Below, piece by piece: positions 55,097 to 64,000 of a DNA stretch of 64,000 nt (position 1 is its first letter; every line of letters begins with the position of its first letter). A model generated the notes under the pieces. It did not search any database. It saw nothing but the letters and a program-made list of their open reading frames with translations, and was not told where the DNA came from. This DNA is from Diplolepis rosae. Lineage: Eukaryota; Arthropoda; Insecta; Hymenoptera; Diplolepididae. Location: assembly GCA_030998225.1 (NCBI GenBank), contig JAPYXD010000555.1:1364001-1428000 (forward strand), given 5' to 3'. The position numbers and the translations under genes were made by a program.

Positions 55097-57063
55097 CATG
55101 ATAATAAAGAAGAAATAAGATATTCATAAAATTTGATGAGAGTCTTATTGTCAAATAAAATTTGAATTTACAAAAACTATTTACAATATTAATGGAATTT
55201 CATAGCGATTATTTAGACTAAGCACATAAAAAAGTATATGAATACAATTGAATACAAATTTTAACATGAAATAATTTTTTTCGTTAATCCCAATTTTCAC
55301 TAAATATAAAAGGTTGAATGAAGCGGAATAAGCCGAAAGCAGAACGAGGCAGTTCACTGCGTGACCGATTTACAGTTTTTTGCAACGAGAAAAATTGGTA
55401 GTGGAGATGCTTCGTTCCGCGAAACTAAGTTAATTAAAATGCGATATCAGATATTGGAATTGCACTATATCCCTGGTTTGTGCCGCACATGTGTGACAGG
55501 TGCAGCTGCAGGACAACTGATGAAAAAAAGAGGGCACTTTGGCATCTAAAACAAATCGAGCGAATAGTTCGCACTCATTGTTCTTCTTTAGAAAGTCTGC
55601 CCGAACTCTTCCGAAGGTTCGTGAAAATTATTTTTATATACTTCGCTCGCGGTTATCATTGTATTTTACATTATTATTCTAAGAACCCAAAGTTGAATAT
55701 GTTTTGAACATTGTTAAGATGTTTAAAGACTGTTAAATCTTGCTGTATCAACATTTTTCCGTCTCTTGTATCGTATTTGGTGATGAATAAACCAAGACCA
55801 TTGTTTATAAAAAGTTTTTTGGAATGTTTTTGTCACAATTACTAAAATCTCCTTGGTGGATTTTCAGTTTTGATTATTTATGAGGAAATCATGAAGAAGA
55901 CATCAGTTGTCTTTTAAATATTATAAGGATATTGAGCCTTTTCCAAGTTGAACCAAGTCTTTTTGAGTGATAATACAATCTTTCTTTTTATAATTCGTTA
56001 ATTTATACTATTTTTATTTGATTAAAAAATATTTAGTTTATCAAAAGATTTTTCATGTTTCTATTTTGATCAAAATTGTAGTGACTCACTTTCCCAAACT
56101 AATAATCTGTCAGGGTGATGTCCGAAAGTAACGAGCTTTTATTTTGACAGTTATTGTTTGAACAACAAGAAGGTATTAAGCGAACGTGAGGCAGCAAACA
56201 CCTTGCCGTGACGTAGACTTATCCTCACAATCTGGATTTGAGAAATTCATCTGAACTTGAAGAGAACAAAACTCTATTTAAGAAAAAAATCCAATCTTTT
56301 TCGGTTTTTATTTGGTTTTAAATGAATTCCACAATCTCTAACAATATAATTGAACACTTGAAAACTCAACCAATTCTAACGATAGCCACTTTTGACAATT
56401 TTTATAGTGATGACTAACAAATGTAAATAAAAAATTGTATCAAACTTTTTAGTTATAAGATTAATTGATTTTATTATCCATAGAACTATTTATGATTTGA
56501 ATCTAAAATGAAAACTTAACTATTGTTATTTTAATTGTTCTACAAATTTGAGAAAAATAATTGAAAGGATGCAAAACTTGACACTGATCCTTGTATACTG
56601 ATTGTACTGATTATTTCGCGTACTTCCATTTAGAATTTACAGAGTACAATACCTAACTTGAAACCTCATTTGACTAGAATCACAGGGGTTCAGATTGCAT
56701 CTTCTATGATCCAGGTCTGAGAATAGCCGCAGAGAATATGGCATTCAGCGATTAACCGCTTATTGTCTACACACGTCATTGTTAAATAGCAATACTGTAT
56801 TTACTGTATAGATGCTTAAATTTTCTGTTCAACTTTAATTCATTAATAATTCACCTTTAATTTTCATGATTTAGTTAATTTATTTATTCATTCAAAAGAT
56901 TCATAGTTTATGAATTATGAAAAGGCAATGAATAAACGATTGGCTAAAATCAATTGATGCATTATTATAATTACAATATCGGAAAATACGACAAATGTAA
57001 CTCGAAATCAAAAAGATCCGCATTTATTGTCACTATATGTCCAGTTTATAAATTCTAGGCAGC
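55097..57063. other. No gene recognised
   Basis: AT-rich. 55330-55640 is somewhat GC-richer with an open frame 55361-55549 (+), but no family or splice pair was identified. AATAAA occurs near 55787. Confidence 0.45.
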
Positions 57064-57067
57064 TTAA

Positions 57068-57524
57068 GGGAATCCGCCATCTTTAATTGGTATATTTTTG
57101 ATTTTTTTGACATTTTACAAAAATTTTATTGTTTTATTCTCTATACTTTTCTGAGTATGTCTGTACATTTTCAGGGCAGTCTGAATTTTTTTCTTGGAAA
57201 AATTAGCGAAAAAAAAATTAGATTTTTAGACAAAATACTTTGTTTATTTATTTACTAATATTTCTGAATTATTTGGAAAATAGTATATAATAGGGAACAA
57301 AATAAAAAAAAAGAATCATGACAATTGGTTAAAAAACAAAAAAGTTATTCAAAGTCAAAAATGTGCCCAAAAAACTGAAAATTTTTAGTTTAAAAATACA
57401 TAAAGGTGCTGGAATTTAAAAAAAAAAAACCCAAAATCTTTCAAAATAAAGGTACTAAACATAAAAAAAATTATATCGAAGGACTAAACTCAAAAAATAA
57501 AAATATTAAAGATGGCGGATCCCC
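57068..57524. mobile_element. 457-bp element with TTAA TSD and GGG(A/G)ATCCGCCATC ends
   Basis: TTAA at 57064-57067 and 57525-57528 flanks GGGAATCCGCCATCTTTAAT and the inverted ATTAAAGATGGCGGATCCCC. The interior is A/T-rich with opposing T-rich and A-rich halves. Piggybac- or Kolobok-type target. No transposase. Confidence 0.8.
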
Positions 57525-57528
57525 TTAA

Positions 57529-60500
57529 ATGTAACAAGAAATTAATTACAAATATTTATCATTTGACTAGAAGTAAAAAGTATATCAAGAGCTGTAAAAT
57601 CAAAATGCAAAATAATACACATTGCAGTAATTACGATTCGAAGAAGTTAGGCACCTAGAAAATTCTTTTTTATGAATTTCTAACATATTTTGCAAGTACA
57701 AAACTGAGAGTATTATTTTATCTATTACGTGGGATTTTCTGTATTCAAAGCCGTCTGTCTGGTAAATCTGTCTCTCACATAAATCACTCTAGAGAGAGTA
57801 CCCTTTCAGAATAACAGATATGTGATACAAAATCACTTTTTTAGACTTAATAATTTTTTATCGTTATTAACGAAAATCACTTTTGAAATAAATAAACATT
57901 TTTAGAATATTAATTATGGTATTTTCGCTTCTTTAATGTAAAAATATATTATAATTAATCCTTTAAAATGTAGAAGATAAAGAATGTTGAAATATTACAG
58001 AAAAGAAGATTACCCACCCCATTATCTGCATTCAGTTGCGAACAGAAAAGAGAAAAAACTTAATGTTCCTCATTAGGCGCGAGCAAATAATTAGCATTTG
58101 AAAAATCGAAAATTTAATCGTACTTTGATGTTGTAGTTAGATTGCATAATTTCATTTTTATTAAATACATTCCAATTGAGTATAACAAACTTGAATTAAC
58201 AATTAAAAATCAATTGCTATTAAAGAAGCTTAACTTACTATTGAAAAAAGTAAAAAGTAATAAATTGGATGAAGAAATAAAGGTAATAAATGAAAATTCT
58301 CTCAGTTTTCTGGATACACGAATTTTTTTCATTTGTTTCTTCTGATACTGACTTGGCTTTTCCAGCATAACGAAACTTGGTCGTATTTCAAAAGTAAAAC
58401 GCTAGGTAGGGCTTAGGTCCCTGATCCAATCGAGGAGGCTATCAGAAGTAGTGATTAAAATGGCGGGGGGAGTGAGTGCTTGGTCCGCAAAAGGGGCTTG
58501 AAGGTGGTCGAACGAACTGGTTCTCGTTTTGGGCTTGAGGGAATGAGATAACACTTCTCACTCGAGGGACGCCCCGCGACCCCAATCTCAAGTCAGATAT
58601 TGTTCCGGGCTTTGAAAGCTCAAAAGAACTCTTGAAAGGCATTTTCTCACAGTTCGATGTATTATTCTGAGCTCATACGTATTGTGCTTTCATTCCAGCA
58701 TTTTTCGAAAAAGTCACGATTGTCGGAAAGAAAGTTCTTTTATATGCGGTCTAAAGGTTTAGGACTTGTTGATAAAGTCAAATAAAATCATGAATACATT
58801 ATTTTATAAGAAAGACATTTATTAACAATATTTCATTTGTATTTTTAGAAACTAGAATTAATTGAAATTTATGTTCATGGTTCTTATTTTTCGACCGATT
58901 TAGGATAATTGTAATTCATGCTTTACCTTGTATTATCGTAAAAAAAATGATATCTTTCCTTTTGAAAAAAATAAGAGATGACACAATCCTCTTAAAGAGG
59001 GGAAATGAAAAGTTTCCAATCACTAAAAGGGACATAGGAACTCTGTCGTTGAGAGAGGGACTTCGATTTCATTTTCCTCCGTCTGCTTAAATGAAATTTA
59101 TTCCACTGTCGCCTCTGGTATTGAAAGCTGTACCGAAATGGTATGTGATAAGGTTTTCTTCGTTCACATATCTAGGAAGGTTAGATTACAGAATTTCACT
59201 CAGTCGTTTTTAATGATATGTATACGAGATTTAAATAATAATATACTTTACATAGTCAATCTTCAACTTATTATTGTTTTCGCGTATTACACGAAGAATC
59301 TTTTCATAGTGATTTGTTTTATTTTAAAATGATAATTCTAAAAAATATTATGAATCTAGGGAAAATCGAGGTGCAATGGTAAGTATTCCCAGCGGACTGG
59401 ACATTTTTTGCAGTCAAAATACTAAAGATTTGAGAAATGATATAAAACTTTATTATAGGTTATAGTAAAGTTTGATACAATCTATAGTCAATTATCATAT
59501 AGATCATCTAAAGTTCGCAGTATTTCGCTGCGAAAAACTCTTACTATTACATGTTTTTCCCTAAATTGAAACGTAGTTTAGTAAAAACTGTAAACTTAGG
59601 TTTCGCCGTGTTAATTCAACTTGGAAAAAAATTCCAAATTTATTTAATTACTTATATTAAATAACCATTGAATGATTTATTCTTGTGGAAATGAATTCAT
59701 AGTTAAAACATAAAAACAAAGATCTCATAAAGATTACCATTTTATTTTCAGTTGCGATATAGAGAAGCATTGTTGATAAAAATAAATGTAAGGGATGCAA
59801 GGGAATGCAAAGGATGCTTTTGAAAGTAGATCAATAAATAAAACTAGGAATTCATGTAAGCGAAAAAGTCTCAGCAGGTGATCTATGAATACTGTTTGCA
59901 CCTCGTGTTAGAGGGTTGTTCTTTGTCGCAACGACTTTTGCACAGATGGATTTAGGAGCAGCAAACCAGACCTTACGATAACAAGTTTTGCTGCTCTTTT
60001 CTCAAGAAAAAGTAGGAAAGAAGGTATGAAACAATGTAATCTTGAGAAGAGAAGAACATGGTCCTGCAACCTGACAACGTAGTTACAAAATAAGTGACAA
60101 GTTTGTGCAATGCGCGTATCGTTGGATCATTTATGCATTGCGGATCAGTTGAAATTACTTTGTGAGAGCGAACCGGAAGTTACTGCATTTTGCAGGATTT
60201 ATACCATGGAAAGTTGGAAGCCATGAGTTTCCTGTCTATCCTTCTTAGAAGAAAGCTTTGGATACTCAGAGACTTTAGTGAACTCAAGTTTTTGATCTTT
60301 TACCCTGGTTTGATCTCTGCTTCGGTTCCATTGGCCAGCCAACTAAAGCCACTTGCCACTTGAATTATTTTATAACGACTCTCCCTAACTTAAGAGAAGG
60401 TAATGCACAAGAGCCAAGCGCTTTGCCAAGACATTTCCTTTCCGTCATTCTTAGAATTTTCCAAGTTTTATGTTGGTTAAACTTTCCAAAGAAAGTTTTC

Positions 60501-61796
60501 ATATACACAATCTCGTCTAGCAATCACAATGGATAAACTACGACTCACTAGGAGTTTTATAAATCTATCTTTCCAATTTATTAAGAACAAGAGGTTCTAA
60601 TTTTTATAACTAAAAATATTTACAATTATCTTGATACTAATTTTTCCAAATCATTTCAGTCGATTATGTCAATAATCAGAAGAGTGTATCACTCACCGTG
60701 ATAACGGAAAATCACACAGAAAAATCACACAAAAATTTTTCAATTATCTAGAATTGTATACAATATTTCGTTGTAAATATTTCATGTTCAAGTAATCTTA
60801 CTTATTAACAAATGCGAATTGGCCCGTCGCGACAATTCATGGCAATCCGACAGAGACAAATTTTTATGTAGGCAAATGTTTTCGATTTATCAATGTTCAA
60901 ACTCGCATTCAGATTATTTTCAATTCGCTAGTGCGAATTTATTTGGATGACGACTAATTTTTATGAATTCAAATATACAGGGAAAGGGATTCGCAAGAAT
61001 AATCACGAATTCTAAACGTTAATTCATTTCAATTCTTCTCACCTAGATATTTTTTAATCTTCAAAGTTAATTCAAGTTTTGAATCAAATTCGCTGTGGCA
61101 TCAAATTTCCTTTTTATGCAGAAAATATAAATAGATTTCAAGCAATCAAGAGAAATATGCAGAAAAATAAATAAAAATAACCTGCAAGCAGGTTCGAGGA
61201 ATCCAATCAAACGCCAGTTCTTTCATATCAATAAAATTCTGCTCATATCGCCTTTTCATCAAATATTTTTTCTATAGAAAAATGACCAGTACAAGTTTTA
61301 AACATAGAGTTGTGTTGTCAAAAACTATAGAGAAAGAGCTAGTTCCAGTTTCTATTTATACATAGTCGACTATATCCTTTCTATTCTATTGCCATATCTT
61401 ATTTAATAGGATTTATAAAAAAAAATGTGAATTATTTGATAAAAATATTTCTAAAATATACTGTGAATAGAAAATAAGTAACTAAAAAATGTATAAAAGT
61501 AATATCAGGATTTGTTGTGCTCCTAGGATATATGTATGAAAATCTGTAATGAAATGCTCATAGCTATTATTGTTTGAAAATCGATACCAATAAAGAAATG
61601 AGTCGTTTATAGCCATCAATAGTATTGACAGGCTTGATTTTCTGTAACCCGAGTGTTCTGACCGTCTTGGTATTTCACTTATCGGAAGGGTTCACGTTTT
61701 AGTTTAAATAAACGAGTATCAGAAACGTTCCAACAGTGTCAGGAGGATGGGGTTGGCCTTCTTTTCTTTCCATTCCGGTCCTGCTGCATCGTTAGT
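57529..61796. other. Gene-poor stretch
   Basis: 58380-58640 is GC-rich, with GGCGGGGGGAGTGAGTGC and GGGACGCCCCGCGACC, and crosses a minus-strand frame (58642-58442) that matches nothing I know. It could be an exon or retroelement scrap. 59880-60480 is unique-looking with mixed composition. No spliced gene can be supported. Confidence 0.4.
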
Positions 61797-62160
61797 CACG
61801 TGATACCATGGCACGTGACGAACCGACCAATCATTAATCCTCCAACTCTAGGTTGAGGATCTTTTGTCCAAAATATTTACCCGTAAGAATATGAGACGAG
61901 TTCTTATAAAAAGATAAGCACTCGCGAAATAGATGTGGAAGAAATTTACGTGAGTTATCTTTAAAATCGAGAGAAGCAATATTCCTGGTCAGAAAACCAA
62001 TCCAATACATCAGTGAGCTTTTGCCACATCGTAAAATCGTACTTGAGAATTCAATACTTTTCCGTTCGTAGCCAAGTGGTTTTACACGGAATGTGGAAAT
62101 AAAAGCCGAGTGATAAATTGATATGCGATCGAAAGGCTATATAAGCAGGCGGTATAAATA
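61797..62160 (+). promoter_or_regulatory. Promoter-like cluster: two E-boxes, CCAAT, two TATA boxes
   Basis: CACGTG at 61797-61802 and 61812-61817, 15 bp apart centre to centre; CCAAT at 61827-61831; TATATAAG at 62138-62145 followed by TATAAATA at 62153-62160. A start of transcription near 62170-62190 on the plus strand would fit. No coding exon was recognised downstream before 64000, where two transposons intervene. Confidence 0.35.
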
Positions 62161-62336
62161 TTTTCTAGGAATGAACTATTCGTCACGGGTATTGATGATC
62201 TTATTCGTAAGCTATGACAATTATAGTCAGATCATATGACAAATGCTTTCAGACAATTTAGTGTTAATTGTAACAAAGAGTTGAATTTTTTAATTCTACC
62301 AAATTCTTTTGAAATATATCCTATCTAGATATTTAA

Positions 62337-62927
62337 GGAGTCATTTTAGTTTATCAACTTCAAAAAATCGATTTTTTTCTTATTGAATTTTTTGAATGTA
62401 TGTATATTCAAAAATATTGTGTAAGGGTACTTTGTATGGTGCAGGCACCGCTAATTAAGCATTTTTCTCAAAACAACGTTTTTACATCGCTTGTTGGTCA
62501 AATTTCCGAAAGTACTAAACAGATCCTTGTGAAATTTTTACCACATGTTCCTTACACCTATGCCGAGGGTGCGAACCGAAGAAACGTTCAAATTTTTATT
62601 TTATTTTTTTGACGACAAACGGTGAAAAAAACACTTTTTTTCGAAAAATGCCCACCATTTTTCTATTTATACATATGTATTCAAAATTGCGATTTGCGCC
62701 TTAGCCAGTGTCATACTGAATCTGAAACTATTTGAATTTTTTGTTTTAGATCGTCCGTCTCCAAGATTTCATCAACAGCGCAGACACCCACTTTTTGAGG
62801 AGTCACGTTTACCTGCTGTTTTTATATCCATTAAGTCCAACAAATTTTATATCAATAATTATAATAGCAACCTTTAAAAAAATCATAAAAATAGCCTTTT
62901 GTCAAGCGCCTATAATAGAATGACCCC
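62337..62927. mobile_element. 591-bp element with TTAA TSD, GG(A/G)GTCATT ends
   Basis: TTAA at 62333-62336 and 62928-62931 brackets GGAGTCATTTTA...TAGAATGACCCC. It shares internal words and size with 39385-39984. The 70-codon frame 62400-62612 lies inside it and is not credited. Confidence 0.65.
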
Positions 62928-63082
62928 TTAAATATCGTTAGAAGATATTCCAACTTTTTCTCGAAATATATTTCGATCAAATCCACTATTTTATATATAC
63001 GTGCTTGAATAATGTATAAAAACAAAGACAAGCAACACATGTCTTTGCCATGATTTTTAGCGGGAAAGAGAATTGAAATCTA

Positions 63083-63581
63083 CACTGTTCGAAATGTTCG
63101 GAAATTTACAAAATTTTTCATGTTACAAAGGAAACGTCAGATTTTGCAAGATTTATGATGTTTTTGAGTAAAGGTATCTTAAAATTGCGAAAAATGTACT
63201 GAATTTTCTGAAATTTTTCTTAATATCATAAGACTCAACTGAGTTTTCATAAAATTTATTTTAAAACTACAAAATTGTAGCAAAGTTTTTATAAAATTTA
63301 TCATAAAATTACAAAACTGCAACAAAATTTTCACTTACATGTAACTGCATAAAACCTCAGTTACCCAAAACGTACAATTTTTCCTGTTGCTTGTTTCAGA
63401 ATTTCCAGATACAAGTATTGGACTATTCAACACTTTCTAACTGAAAATCAAGAAATTATTTCTTAAATCTACTAAAAAGTAACTGAATTTTCTGAAACTC
63501 TATCTTAACTTTACGAAATTGTAACTGAATTAAACTCCAGTTACGAGTTTCGGTAAATTACGGTAGAAATTTCTAACAGTG
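63083..63581 (-). mobile_element. 499-bp MITE, copy 2
   Basis: TA at 63081-63082, then CACTGTTCGAAATGTTCGG. The right end is TAGAAATTTCTAACAGTG. Reverse complement of 52824-53322 along its whole length, including the block CATGTAACTGCATAAAACCT and CAGATACAAGTATTGG. TA is followed by TT on the right, a one-base decay. Confidence 0.82.
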
Positions 63582-64000
63582 TTAATGCTTCCAAAATGCT
63601 ACATCATTTTTACACTACATGGAAGAATTTATGAGTTTACAATTTAAATTTGAAAAAATATATAAGTTTACTATATTATTTTAAAATTAGAACTCTTGTT
63701 AAGGCTATTTATTTAAGTTTTTAAATGTAAATGGTAGTATGTCTTTCGAAAGCCGTATCGATGTATTATACAACAGAAGGAACACAAGTAACATAAAGTA
63801 ATATAAAATTCAAAAACTACTTTAATCGAAACAGAACAGATTAGAGAAATGATAGAAAGAATAGTAAAGTTTGACAAATGTACATCAATTTTTAAAACTC
63901 GTTTTATTTATTCAAAGTTAATGGAAGCGTATTTTCTATTTTTTGTTTTTTTGGTTAGAAATATATTTCAATTTAACGACAAACTAATTGTTATAAATCC
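63582..64000. other. No gene recognised
   Basis: AT-rich sequence to the window edge. Nothing supported. Confidence 0.5.

Noticed and set aside
58442..58642. 66-codon minus-strand frame in a GC-rich patch
   Set aside because: No recognisable domain; GC content alone can explain the open frame.

Overview
The window looks like AT-rich nuclear DNA from an insect, most likely a hymenopteran. The grounds are spliced genes with GT-AG introns, an insect-type ecdysteroid-kinase-like (EcKinase/CHK) gene, a mariner relic, and many Tc1-, piggyBac- and hAT-type short inverted-repeat elements. The order is an inference. I see no bacterial operons, CRISPR array, rRNA or intact tRNA.

Genes are sparse. (1) 3369-11435 (+) holds a complete five-exon EcKinase/CHK-like kinase gene of about 407 codons, with the catalytic HGDFWVNN and DFQ motifs and introns consistent in phase. 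A TATA box and a possible non-coding first exon lie upstream at about 1594-1756. (2) 31472-31593 (-) is the first coding exon of a secreted or membrane protein (signal peptide, then a donor). Its non-coding first exon may be at about 48730-48960, which would make a 17-kb intron. (3) 52263-52332 (+) is a first coding exon whose peptide resembles the start of a SAM domain. The remaining exons of (2) and (3) are not recognisable here. A promoter-like cluster (two CACGTG boxes, CCAAT, TATA) lies at 61797-62160 with no gene visible after it.

Most of the window is mobile-element debris, and much of it can be delimited by target-site duplications (TSDs). Examples are a 181-bp insertion with a 13-bp TSD and a hammerhead-ribozyme-like core (11851-12031); a 718-bp insertion with a 12-bp TSD, 222-bp inverted arms and a related hairpin (28156-28873); a third hammerhead-like motif on the minus strand (33405-33445); a 499-bp GC-rich insertion with a 15-bp TSD inside an intron of the kinase gene (9884-10382); a 717-bp hAT-like foldback element with an 8-bp TSD (18175-18891); a TTAA-flanked piggyBac-type MITE (miniature inverted-repeat element) nested in a Tc1-like foldback element (13157-13377); an 815-bp Tc1-like foldback element (29128-29942); two 499-bp copies of one TA-flanked MITE (52824-53322 and 63083-63581); three TTAA-GGG elements; and a 917-bp internally deleted mariner (54178-55094).

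The least ordinary signals are the three small elements with hammerhead-like cores, two of them bounded by long TSDs, as expected of Penelope-like retroelements or retrozymes. The dense run of long perfect hairpins, possible sources of double-stranded RNA, is also unusual. All calls come from reading the sequence. No database search was possible.
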